From NCBI GenBank assembly GCA_022457155.1, contig JAJGOT010000001.1, forward strand, positions 444,001-508,000: a DNA stretch of 64,000 nt. The letters run 5' to 3'. Positions 45,091 through 57,300 of this stretch are shown here, one piece after another. Below the pieces are notes generated by a model. That model saw only the letters and a list, made by a program, of their open reading frames with translations, had not been told where the DNA came from and searched no databases. The DNA comes from Cladopsammia gracilis. Taxonomy: Eukaryota; Cnidaria; Anthozoa; Scleractinia; Dendrophylliidae. The position numbers and the translations under genes are program-made. Each line of letters begins with the position of its first letter. Within the stretch, counting starts at the first letter, position 1.

Positions 45091-46230
45091 GACCATCTTT
45101 GCTTTGCATTTTGGGTGGTCGCTTAGGAGAGGTTCAACTGTTTGTCTCCTAGCTACACAAAGTTTACTCGTTATAACCGACCGGTTTTATCCGGTTATAT
45201 ACTCGTTAAATCCGGCCGGTTATATCCAGTTTTAGTATTTATTACATCCAATTTGCTGATTGCCTCTCAGCAGTGCGATTTATTCTCAAATCGCGCTATC
45301 TTTTGCTCTAAATCGCATCTTTTTCCCAGCCAGTGCGATTTGTTCCCAAATCGCACTATGTTTTGCTCTAAATCGCATCTTTTTGCCGGTTTTTACAAAC
45401 CGCCTAATGTATCAATAAAATATTGGTACTGACTAGAATCCTGTATTTGGGTGATTAAATTGTGCAATTTCAAAATGGATGTAATAAAGTGGTAATTGAA
45501 CTTTGTGTCGTGCAATTTTGGCCTGAAATCATACTTGTGATTTCAAATCGAACCACGATTTTGATTTTTCACGCGTATGATTTCAGACCAAATTGCACTC
45601 CACTCGGTTCAATTACCATTATAAATCTACTAGCGTTCTATCACGAATGCTGTTCTCTTATTGGCTACGCTACTCACTATCTATTCTGTTGTAGTAAGTG
45701 AGTGAGTGAGTAGCCTAATGGCGGCCGCTTCTTCGCGTTTTCGAAGTGTCTGTGAAGAGTATTTGTTGTTAAGTTTTGAACGTCTAGTAGATTTATATTA
45801 AAATAATTAGAATATTCGCTCTTGACTCCCATCGCGTGATAGTTGATTTGGGATAGAAATCTCGAGCTCATAATCTGATTGTTTAATATACTCGTTAAAT
45901 CCGGCCGGTTATATCCGGCCGATTGTATCGGTTATATACTTGTTGTATCCGGCCGGTTGCAGGGGCGGATTTAGGGGTGGGCCGAGGGGGCCGCGGCACC
46001 CCCTTTTGCCTTTTGCCCCTAGATTGTCACGCCTTCGGCGCTCCTGATGGGCGCTGGCGCGCCCATATTGTCACCATAAAAATTTCTCCGGCCCCCTCTT
46101 TATAGATTTCCTGGATCCGCCCCTGGGTTGTATACGCGTTATATCCTGCCGGTTATATAGGCGTTACATCCAGTTAAATACTCGTTAAATCCGCCCGGTT
46201 ATATACTCGTTATATCCGGCCGGTTCATTT
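45091..46230. repeat. CCGGCCGGTTATA-type repeats with three embedded elements
   Basis: Words such as TTAAATCCGGCCGGTTATAT and ACTCGTTATATCC recur at 45170-45235, 45885-45960 and 46125-46225. Between them are a 62-bp tandem pair (AGTGCGATTTGTTCCCAAATCG..., 45265-45385), a foldback (45483-45628, GGTAATTGAAC and GTTCAATTACC), another foldback (45622-45800, AAATCTACTAGCGTTC and GAACGTCTAGTAGATTT) and an element with GGGGCGGAT/ATCCGCCCC ends (45960-46125). No gene is seen. Confidence 0.65.
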
Positions 46231-47827
46231 ATCGGGATTACACGATAGCTTCAACAATGACAGTGAAAAAATGTGATTTTTTTTAATCGTTAGTTGATTT
46301 CGTCCCAAGCAATTATCTATAGATACAAAACCACAGAATTCCTGTTACAATTTAAAATGTTAACACATTTAAGTCAAAATCTTCCGGTTACATAAACTAG
46401 GGAAGAATGCTAGTAGGTAAATATTTTATGAAAACTTTACAAACATCCATACAATCTTAAGAAAGCGCTATTACGTATTAAAATTAATGTTTGCAGTCAA
46501 ACACCGTTTATAAATCTCTTCATACATTAAACACGAAATTACCTATTATCATTGTTAGAGAAACTTCAGAGTAAAATAGACCTAAAAACAACTTTTATTC
46601 TCAAATGCAAGGGTTTTGGAGAAAACTAACGTCGAAAAAATTGTTGTATAAAAATAAGGACCTAGTCGTAAATTTATTTTAATGATATTTTAATGGTTCA
46701 TATATAAGCTTTTTGCGAAAGAAATTCATGAAATCATCTCATTTTCTCGAAATAGGAACTTGAAAGGTACATGTAGTTTGGGCTTGCAATAGCCTGCTGC
46801 AGACATTAATAAAGACCCAGTGCTTTACGCGCCAGTTAACAATTGAAGCCTCGCTCCTGTGCAAACCAAAACAATAACAGAGGCGCGTGAAGCATGATGG
46901 ACAATACTGGGCCTTTAAGATTGAGGGGCCTGGGAGCAGCTAAAAACTGGCGCGCGAACGAGCGGGGAAAACAAGGGGAGACTGGGGAGAGGTAACTTTC
47001 TTTCGCTCCCCCCCCCCCCCCCCCCACCCCCACTCCGTCAGCACTCGCAATATTTTTCTTTCACGTGTCGCCTATCCTTCGCTCCCCACTGTCGGAACGC
47101 ATGGAACAGGCTACCCACTATCTGAGCGCCTGGAACAGGCTACCCACTAATCTGAACACCGGGAACAGGCAAGATTTGCAATTTTGTGTGTCCAGAAAAA
47201 AAAAATCGTAATTGTATGCGGGCCGTTGAATAAAGTACCCTTATGAATTGCTCTATGTTACAAATAAATTCACTGTTTCTGAGCATTTTTGATTCAGTCT
47301 CAGTCTGTACAAATTATATTGTAATTAGGTAACAAATGGACCGCACTCATCTCAGTCATCGGCCTCTGAAAAGGTCAAATTGCGGGGAGACAAGGACGAG
47401 TCTCGCCTTTTCCTTTTTAACGAGGGGTATCAGGTTACCCCCACGTTATTATTCTTTTTTCCGGTTCCGAATTCCCATGATTCCACTGCTTTCCTGGGTC
47501 CCGCGGTAATTTAATAGTCGCGCCCATCTTTTATTCGCGAATTCTGCTTTCTTATTGACAAATATTTACAATTAAGATGAATAAAACATTTGATTGTTAT
47601 GTACATTGTAAATGAATGGTGTACAATTAATTCAATTCTACCGCTTTTTCTCAGTTGAGTAGATTGATATAAACGAGTCCGTGCTGCCAGCAGCCAGGTG
47701 AACCTAGAAAGAAAAAGTAGAAAAAAATGAAATTAGCAAGCTAGAAAAAAACAAGCAGCTACAGAGATTTGGCTCATCCAAGCTTGACAAACTTTCTCCA
47801 TTCTGCGAGTTTCGCAGTAACAGATGA
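46231..47827. other. Spacer with short tandem GCCTGGAACAGGCTACCCAC units
   Basis: About three ~31-bp units lie at 47080-47170, related to the ends of the TAGCCTG MITEs at 57997-58127 and 58525-58713. A C run is at 47010-47026. I see no gene. Confidence 0.5.
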
Positions 47828-48089
47828 TAAAGCGGTTTTTAGCAGTTGCTTTGGGTTTTCACTACTACGCTTTGTGATTGGCTCAAAACATCTCGCGCCA
47901 CTTTCTCAACCAATCAGAAGTAAAACTAAAACCAATCGTGACTTGCTCGCACGCGTTTTCCCGCGCTTGGCGCCGGCTGCATGTATTTGAGTTCTGATTG
48001 GTTCATTGGATTGTCTGCGTCTGTTGTGATTGGTCGGAGCAATTACTTTGGTTTTTGTTTTACGACACTCAACTGAATTTCCGCTTTAA
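47828..48089. mobile_element. MITE with GATTGGCTCAAAACATCTCG interior
   Basis: The ends AAAGCGG and CCGCTTT are short inverted remnants. The interior matches 59608-59895 along most of its length (CCAATCAGAAGTAAAAC, CGTTTTCCCGCGC, TCTGATTGGTTCATTGGATT). Confidence 0.75.
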
Positions 48090-50384
48090 CAGCACCACTT
48101 ATAGATCTTTTTGTCTTCCCGACTTTGCGGAACTATATCCGCTACTGTAAAAGTTATGAATCTCAAACCTTGTCATTTTACTAATTTTAAAGTGTTCATT
48201 CCGGCAGTGTTGATGGATTTTTGCTACCAGGCCAATATCAAAATATGAACTAACCGTAACAAGCCTGAAGGTCTATAATATACCTATGACTCTAATAAAG
48301 TTGTCACGTGAACAGTTGGCCTTACTCACCCGGTGCGGATGAAAGGCGAGACAGCTAATAGGTCCTATCCGCTGACCCATAAAACCATCGTGATATCTTA
48401 TAGTGCTCAGATTCGATCCATTCAAACTGTACACTTTAATCATCTGGCTCGCAGAACCACTTGGAAAAAATAATGTAAGTTCATTAATGTCGTTTTGTAA
48501 AGTAATAAAAAAATCAACCCGCCAAGCGCAAAAATATGTTGCCTGTCTGATTGACAGCAGTCAGTTAAGTAATGCTCCACATAACAACGATAGCAAACTT
48601 CATTGTTCTGCGGCCTTGGCTCTTTCCCACATAGAATATCTTTGATTTCAAGAATAGAGGAGGAGCTGATGGTTCATAATTATATTTCATTATAAAAATA
48701 AAGAAAATCCATTTGCGTCAAATAAATTTTAGGAAAAGTTCGTGCTTAACCAATCAGAATAGCAGAAGACAATAGCTAATAATTTTGCTTCTTTGATGAA
48801 GTTCCCCAAATACAATATCTTTAAAACTTGCATGTTGCGCGATTGGGTCTCAAATTACTTGAAACCTTAACCCTAGATCTACCATGGCCGATTAAATCGG
48901 CCTTAAATACAGTACTGCTTTGAAAAATTATAACTTTCTCAGTTCTGTAAACATGATGCTAACGATGACTTGACAGATCATCCTGGTAAATGTTTCACTT
49001 CATGAAACCCAATAAACCCAATAAAAGTCCCGATTTTTGACGAGTATTACCGTTTGTTTTACAGCGAAAGCAAAAACGCACGTTTTGTATGTGCCACAAC
49101 AACACCAAAAAACATTCATCTTTATATTTCATTTTTTAATGCAAAAATTTCTTCTGAAACCAAAAGTCTAATTTTACAGCGAATCGCAATCGAAGTCCTT
49201 TGCATTCATCGCAAGTTTGTCCTATTCCTCTTTTAGGCGGCCCAGCAACAGCCATTTTATTAAGACCATTCCAGCAAACTTCCGTTTTCCTTCTCTACCC
49301 CCGAAAGGAATTATGGGTAATGAGGCCGTACCGAGCGCATAGAAGGCTACCAAATCCGATTTTAAGTGTCGAGCCACCCGCTCCTCCCGGCAAAATATTG
49401 CACCGACTGCATTCTTTAGAGGTCAAAACTTGCCAAAATTGCCAAGGTAGGTCGCGGAATCCATCCACAGAACGGCCAGAGAGACAGCTTCACTCGTGAG
49501 CCGCCATAACAGCTTCGAACCATGTTTGGCGTCTCAGTCGGCGTGAAACCACCTTTCACCTCTGTATTCGTTCAGAGGCTTGCCTCTACCCACATTCCAG
49601 CTTTAGGATGCCAGCCTGGGGGCTTCTGCAGAGGAAAATGGCTCGAAAAAGCACTCATAACTTGAAACACCGACCCGATTCGAGTTCGAATACTCGCTAG
49701 CCGAACGAAAACCGTTGTCAAGGCTGATGTCACGGGACAGCTTGAGCCCTCTGTTTTTTAGAACAGCGAATGTTTTCTTATTAACTCCTTATATGGAACC
49801 AAAGGATCCCGAAGCTTGTTTACCTTTGTAAAATTGCTGGAGATTACAAAACACAAGTGGCAGTTCTAGGGTTAAAAACATTAGACAAAATGCACCTTGA
49901 ACCTTAACTCTTTAGCGGTTTTTGAGTCTAGGCCAATGAGATCACTAGTTGTAACAATGAAAAAAGTTGACAATCCATCGTGCATTGCCGTTCAGCGCTA
50001 TGCTTCTTATGCGGATCATTACTTAAATTTCATCAAAATATTCATCCATTATTATATGGCAAACTAGTCCAAGATGACAAGGAGCATTCTGATTGGTTCC
50101 CTGAGCGGTCTGAATTTGTTCAATACGGACCACAAAGATGGACCGCTCACGAACTCATTTCGCCGAATTTCTTTTATGAAACATTGAACAAAAGAAAACT
50201 GTTTTCTATTAAGAAGAAACATTTTTTGTCCTGTCTGGTGGACAATTTCGGTTAAAGTCTTCACAAAGTGGCCTGAAAAATGCAAGTGTATGCTTAATTT
50301 TGACGCGTGCGTTTGCCGAAAATGGATGCATTAATACGTCAAAAATATTTTTCAAAAGCCATTATAATAAAAACTTTATTGAAC
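48090..50384. other. Unassigned region
   Basis: I do not recognise a gene. One possible exon on the plus strand (about 48408-48476) lies between AG and GTAAGT and stays open in two frames, without family resemblance. A GC-balanced block at 49240-49620 looks conserved in composition (GAGCCACCCGCTCCTCCCGG, GGTCGCGGAATCCATCCAC) and could be a repeat or part of an unknown transcript. Confidence 0.35.
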
Positions 50385-50515
50385 TTGTTGAACAAGCTTG
50401 TTCGGTCCGTAATGGGGAATATTGGTCTCGTTCTTATGGATCGAGCCGGAAAAACCTGCAAATAAAGAACTCGACCAATATTTCCTCAATACGGACCGAA
50501 CAAGTTAGTTCAATA
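50385..50515. repeat. Foldback repeat with AACTTGTTCGGTCCGTA arms
   Basis: GAACAAGCTTGTTCGGTCCG and TTGGTCTCGTTCTTATG on the left pair with the reversed AAAGAACTCGACCAATATTT and CGGACCGAACAAG on the right. Part of the motif (TTTGTTCAATACGGACC) also occurs alone near 50112. Confidence 0.7.
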
Positions 50516-50809
50516 ACATCTATATATGGGACCAGTATTGGTAAATGCTACTCACGTGGCAAACACCCTGGCTTGGTGATGAACCTCGAAAGCTGCCGAA
50601 TTACCAATAGTTTCCAGACTCCGCACGGATTCCGTGAAACGAGTATCCCAGAATCTAACATCACCAGCAACACTGAAGGAAAAAAAAAACAGACAGGCTT
50701 TGACTTAGCTTTATAAAATTAATTAAATTGAAAGACTTTCTTCTGCAAGACACCGCAACGGTATGGAGAGCAAGCATTGTTTGGTGAGGATTTCTGAATC
50801 CCGGGGCTC

Positions 50810-51035
50810 AAAGCACAATTACTCTGATACAGATTGGCTAAAACATCTCGCGCCACTTTCTCAACCAATCAGAAGTGAATCCAAATCCAATCGTGACAAC
50901 TCGCACGCGTTTTCCCGCGCTTAGCGCCGGCTACATGTGTTTGCGGCCACTTCTGATTGGTTCATCGGATTGTCTGCGTCTGTTGTGATCGGTCAGAGCA
51001 ATTACTTTGGTTTTTGAACCCCGTGGCTCAAAGCA
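50810..51035. mobile_element. Partial MITE of the GATTGGCTAAAACATCTCG family
   Basis: The interior matches 47828-48089 and 59608-59895. GGGGCTCAAAGCACAATTAC at 50803 and GTGGCTCAAAGCACAATTAC at 51023 flank it as long direct repeats, which is unlike the other copies. Confidence 0.7.
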
Positions 51036-51191
51036 CAATTACTCTAATCCAAAATTAGTGCCAACTTTCAATTTCGAATTCAATTTCTGTGAAATGCTTT
51101 GCCCTTTAAGCGTGAACTGACTTATCGCATAAAAGCAGTATTGTTGAATTTAGAGGTACAGGACAAAGAAAAGGAAGTTAACACCTGATAC

Positions 51192-51240
51192 TTAAACAGT
51201 CAAATTATCTGTTTTAATCCAGATCTTGAACAGTTCCACA
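51192..51240 (-). CDS. Possible last RPTOR exon (weak)
   Basis: On the minus strand, GTTTTACAG is followed by 15 codons in the phase required by the upstream exon and then TAA. The short peptide only faintly resembles the start of the expected WD40 strand, and the intron would be just 71 bases. It may be an alternative end, or chance. Confidence 0.25.
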
Positions 51241-51311
51241 CTGTAAAACGTTTACAAACTTCAACAACGATGCCAACAAACTTGACTGACAAAAGACAGG
51301 TCACGTGATAC

Positions 51312-54300
51312 CTTCCACTGATGATATTGCCGTCTCCACCCTTCTGTAAAAAGACACTCGTCACCCACCCAGCATGCTCTCTGAGAACCATCACGCGGCT
51401 GAAAGGCATGAATATCATATGTTAAACTACATGTATGATTTGGACAAAACACATATAATAATTTGATTTTCAGGCCAGCAACAATAGCTAACAATACTCT
51501 TTGGCTGTGCCTTTTTCTTTCTTAATCCTGAGACAAACTTGACCACTCAAACAAATGTTGCAGGGCAGTACTTTATTTGGTACTGTTTAGTTTCGCTCGG
51601 TACTAACTTTTGAGTCTGTGGATGAAATTCTCTGTGCGGCTTCCATGAAACTCTATTGAGCCACACTTTCCTGTGGCGCTGTTTAATAGCTGTACAAGGT
51701 GGCTCTAACTTCTGAGTCTGTGGATGAAATCCTACAATGTCACCATTCAAATGAAAGCTATTGAGCAGTACTTTCCAGTGGTACTATTTATTATGCTGTA
51801 CAAGCTGGTCTAACTTTTGAATCTGAAGATGAGATCCTAAACTGTTAACATTCAGATGAAAACTATTGAGAAGTACTTTCCTGTGATTCTTTTTAATATA
51901 CCGTACAAGGTGGTTCTAACTTTTGTATCTGTGAATTAGATCCTAAGTCCGCCGATTCAAGTTGTTGTTCAGCGCTTTCCTGAAGAGCTGTTTATAATGC
52001 TGTAAAAAGTTGTTCTAACTAAAGTGTGACCATTCAAATGAAAGCTATTAAAGATTACTTTTATGTGGTACCGTTCATTTCTCAATCTTTTAACATTAAT
52101 TTTTCTAGAATATGAACACAATTTATGGATTGAGCGAAATAATGTTACCTATCACCGGGCGGTAATCTCCTATCGAACAGTCTGACAGAACCGTCTCCAC
52201 AGCCTGCTATCAGTAACGACCTGCCCACAGAGTCACACGCTAAACTGGTAACACAGCTATCAGCACCAGTGGGAATATCCTGCCAATGAATAGATTACAA
52301 TCAATCAATAGGCCATTTCCGAGTTGACTTTAGCCTCTCTATCAAAGCGAGGCTAGGTGCACAACCTTTCATATGAAAATGAGTTTCCATTCACATGCAA
52401 ATAAAACTTATACACATAACACGTAGGAGTTAAAAACTAAGGGTGCTCACAGCTAGGGTTTTGTTACATCCTTAGTAGTTCTTTTAAGTTCCCATCAGAG
52501 AATGGACCACCATTTCTACGTGAAGGTCTAACCATTTGCAGATGTCATAGCAAAGGCAGCACCTTCGTCCTCAGTTATTTGTAAAGGACACATACTGCAA
52601 AATTCTCCTTAGCTTATTTCCACGTTTTATCGCCAAATGCCACCAAATATACAACTTAGTTGCATAAAAAGATTCTATAGAGCAAAACAGAAGCAGTAGC
52701 TTGGAGATAAAATGCAAGATTGCAAGGATTGAAGTGGATTACAGTTCACTGATGAAATTTGATTTATTGACAGGCGGTCAAGAAATCAAACTTGCCATTC
52801 TTGTGAACTTAGTTGGATAAAAAGATGCTATAGAGCAAAACAAAAACAGTAGCTTGGAGATAAAGTACAGGATTGCAAGGATTGAAGTGGATTACAGTTC
52901 ATGAAATTTGATTTATTGACAGGCAGTCAAGAAATCAAACTTGCCATATGAACTTTTGACCTTTCTGGCCGTTATTTTGTCTGTTAAGTTCATTAATCTT
53001 TGCTTCTATCACTTTTGGCGATGGTTTCTTCCAATTTCAAGATAATAAAGTGAGCTTAAAGCAAGCTCCTGGCCAAAATCATGAAAACACGATATTTCGG
53101 CCCGTAAGTGTTGGTCCGACCGAACTCAAGTTATAGAAATGCTATGGAAAAACTTGTACCATAAAAACTCAAGTTAGGTCTCACCTGCATTCTCATCTCC
53201 CTGTGCGTGTCCCAAACTCGAATAAATCTGACGTCACCGGACGCTAGTAATATGCCTGTCTCTTGCTCCCAGCTCACCACCAAACCGGAACCACTCCCTG
53301 GAACAAGAGGAAAGCTTTCTTTCACAACAACATCAATCAAATACTTCCTATACTTCAGGACAGTGTTCTAACTTCTGTAAGAACTTTCATTTTGCGGGTT
53401 AAGCTAGTGTTTGTGTTGTTTGTTTCTAGTAAAAAGTTTGATTTTAACTTTGAGACTGTGAATGAAATCCTTAAAACACTTGTATAATGGCTGCAGTTTT
53501 ACTGGACTTTCTATGGAAGACAATGTTTTTTTCCTTAAAGCAAGTTTTGTTCCGTGCTAAATAAGAAAACGAATTGTTGACGATAATGTAAACAGATTTG
53601 ATTGCTAATATCGAACAACGAGACCTTTACGGCAGTTTCCGAGCACCGACAGGTCAATGATTTGCATACTGTATTGCTGTTGTTCCGTTTTGTTGAAAAT
53701 TACGAAATTTGACACAACCCTGGAGATCTTGAACCCTGGATATCTTGAACCCCGGCTATCTTGAACAATTTTCTGTTCCCCTTGAGACTTCAAGAGGGTA
53801 GCCTCGCAGCTCTAAACAAAATCGCTTCGCATTGGTTACAGGAAACAATAAAATGTTATTGTGCACTATCATTGTTTATTGGCTTACAATCTTGTAAGAG
53901 CTCCGAGCTCACCCCTTCAAGATGGCAGGAGTCTTCCGTACATTAACATTATAAATTATTTGCATCTTAGAAACACTGCAATTTTTCATCTTTAGCACAC
54001 ACTTACTGTGCAGAGTTTGTTGAAATAGAAAGAAAAGCAAATGTGATAAAAAGGAAGAAATCCGAAGGAAAAGGTGTGAAACTCGACATATTGTCTTCCA
54101 ATTTTCAGCCTCGTTTTTGAACCGAGTCTGTCACGTGCATACCTCGTGTGGAGGGAAGCATTCCTGATAACGCTTGCCATGCTGTCACCATCTCTAGGCT
54201 TTTATCATCGTAGTTGTCCCCGGCAATATTTCGCCACACACGAACGGAACCATCATCTGAAAAAATGGCAGCCATCTCGTGAGTACGAAACAACGTAAGT

Positions 54301-57300
54301 TAAGTCCACAGATCGGTTTTAATTTTCCATACTGATTGAAAAGGCATTAACGAACAAAAGACATGGCGGCTATGTTGGATGACACAACAATAGAAGCCAA
54401 TGAGAAATGTTTTGTTGACTGTCATCCAACATGGCCGCCGTGACGTAAGGTGCAAACCACCTATTGAAGAGTAAAACAGATTTAAAACGATCAAAAAAAT
54501 AAATATGCAATGTGTGAAACGAGACTGTCTGCTAGACAACTGCATGGTGACGTAATTACACTGGGAATTAAAAAAAAGTTTACTACAGCAATCATCTTTT
54601 AACACATAATACACTAGGAAATCGAGGAAGTTTACACAATATGGAAGGAGTGAAAATTTGCATATCTGTATGTTACAGAAGACAATTTTTAAGACAAAAT
54701 TTCTAAACAGTTGCACATTTTGTAGATGATTGAAAAGCTTGCAAGATCTTCACAAACTGCTATGCCCAGTGGCACAAAACTGGATTCAACACACTGCCAC
54801 GTTAAAACAATTGCCCGGTAAGTCATGTTACACAACTGACAACAACGAAAAATCACCTACGCATGAAGAACGCGTAACTTAAGCATTACAATTGACGAAA
54901 ACAAAAAAAATTAAAACAAAAAAACAAAAACAAACAGATTAGACAAGTAATTTTATTTGGACTAAATTTTAGTCTAAAATTAATGATGTACAATGTTGGC
55001 TCTGGAAATAAGAATGCATCTCAATAGCAGTAGGTACCCTTTCTTTCAAGGGTGGGGTTCGTAGTTTTCGCTTTAGAGGTGGGGTAGTTAGGTTTGATCC
55101 TTACCGGTTCCTGTAAACAGAAGTGTCAAGTCATGCGCATTGAGGAAGTCCATGCTTGTGATGCGAGAAACCTTCGGGTTGTTGTTGACGATGTAGTTTA
55201 TCCTCACTCCCTGGTCCCAGTTCCAAATACTGTCAAACACCAAAAAACAAAGACTCATTTCAAAACAAGTGAATCAACGATCGAGTTTTGAACTTCAAAG
55301 TTCAGTAAAATAGACCTCTTTAGCTTGTATGTTTTTGTTTTCCTAATGTAGTTCAAGTCATGTTACCCTAGTGAACTGTTTCTTTTAAATTTTGTCTTCT
55401 TCACGTGCATATGTATGCATGATTTATAAAAAGACAAATTCCCTTGAGAATATCACATGACATACATTGGGAAAACACAACATACAATCTAAAGAGATCT
55501 ATTGTACATTATAATTCAACACATCGATACACTGCCGAAATATGGTAAAAAAGTTATCGATATACGCTATGTCTACATGACGTATATCCAATGATGGATG
55601 TAAGTTTCGCATTTTGACAAGAAAATGCAAAAATGACGGACCAGCCTAGATATTTTTTCTTCAAACTGTGCTTTGTTATCAATGTGTTGAATTATAAAAC
55701 TATTATAGCGCGAAAGCGCGCGTGGCCTCGTCGGCTAAGAATTAGGCGATATCACGCAAGCTTGAGCGCTAAAATAGTTAATGGCCTTTTCGCTGTTTTC
55801 TGCAAAACAACGAGAAATGGAAAAGGTGAAATAGAATGGCCAATTCTCTGCATTTTTATTTGGCTTTGCACATGGATTTAAATGAGACAAACAGATCTAC
55901 ATAACCTGCTCATTAGACTTCGAGTAGTCCCTCCTTCTTCCTCAGGGATAGTAGAGCGAGCGAAACGCGAGCGCGCGTGAAAATCACTCCTCGCCTTTCT
56001 CGCGTGGAGTGATTTTCACGCGCGCTCGCGTTTCGCTCGCTCTACTATCCCTGAGGAAAAAGGAGGGACTACTCGTAGTCTACCTGCTTATGAGAAATAC
56101 AAATTCATGTTTTAGTTGGCGACATTGCCCTCAAACAAAACAGCACTCACCTGACCCCACCCCTGTCAGCAACGGCTAGAAAAGGTTCATAGGGATGAAA
56201 TCGTAATACGCCCGGGGCACTGGCGTTTTTGTTGATGAATATCTGGTCATCGATTTTTCCTGAAGCTGAAGGAAAAAAAGGGAACTATGAATAAACATCG
56301 TAACAACGGATGTCACTTACAGGAGCTATGTCACGGTGATTTTAAGGTTTTTGCGTCAAAACTTGCCCCAAATTAAAACTAAGTACTTTTGTCGTAAACG
56401 AAATAGTAATAGAACACTAAGCGGAAGATATCAAGTGAAATTTCTAAGAGAAAACAAACCGTAATCAGAGTTTTAGCGAATTTTCCAAGACAGAAGCGAT
56501 AACTTGAAAGCCCAATTTTTTTCAAGATGCAATCAACCTCCATCCTGGCCCATCTGCAGCCCAAGACACTTATGTTTACTCTTAGAGCACCAGTAGAATA
56601 CTTTTAAACTAAACTAGACTCTTATTTTTGGGTTTTCACTTATATAAAAATGTATTTTGGCTTTTTAAAGTAACAATAAAAATGGCGACAGAGCCGCTTT
56701 AAGCAAAACTCTCCTTACTTTCGGAACTTAACGGTAATTCGTTATTTGCACCGATAAAAATATGTAGCATTTCAAAACAACAAATTACAACAACAACACA
56801 AAACAAACTCCCAACTTATATTCCTAAGTTAAGTGTAAAATGTATGTTGCACTTAAGAAAACAGCTGAAACAAAGATCAGCTTCTTAAAATTATACAATG
56901 ATTTAAACCTTGGACACTCCATTTCACTAATTTCTGTTCAGCAGCCCGACTTGGTGACATCAATAAACTTCTTGAAAAAAACTTCTTTTTTAAATATAAA
57001 CCAACAACTTGAAATTTAAGCATACCCTAAACATGGTTCATACAGGTTTAAAGAATTTTTATTCGAGGACTTTTCCAGGACTTTATTACAAAATTCAAGG
57101 AGTCCATTCCCTCTGGCACTCACATTATTGTGTCACAATATTACATATTTTGCACTTTCGCCCATGTCTGAAATGTCGATGATCCGATCATAGCATTTGC
57201 ATAAGGCTTTTTCCTGTCACCTTTGAACGCAGTCACCCAGTCTTTGTACAGGGAATTAAGTTCCCACTGCCGATTATATATGGGTTCCCTCTTTGACCTT

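Noticed and set aside
49980..50716. Two plus-strand frames (91 and 138 codons)
   Set aside because: No recognisable family; the second overlaps the foldback at 50385-50515, and no splice or composition support was found.
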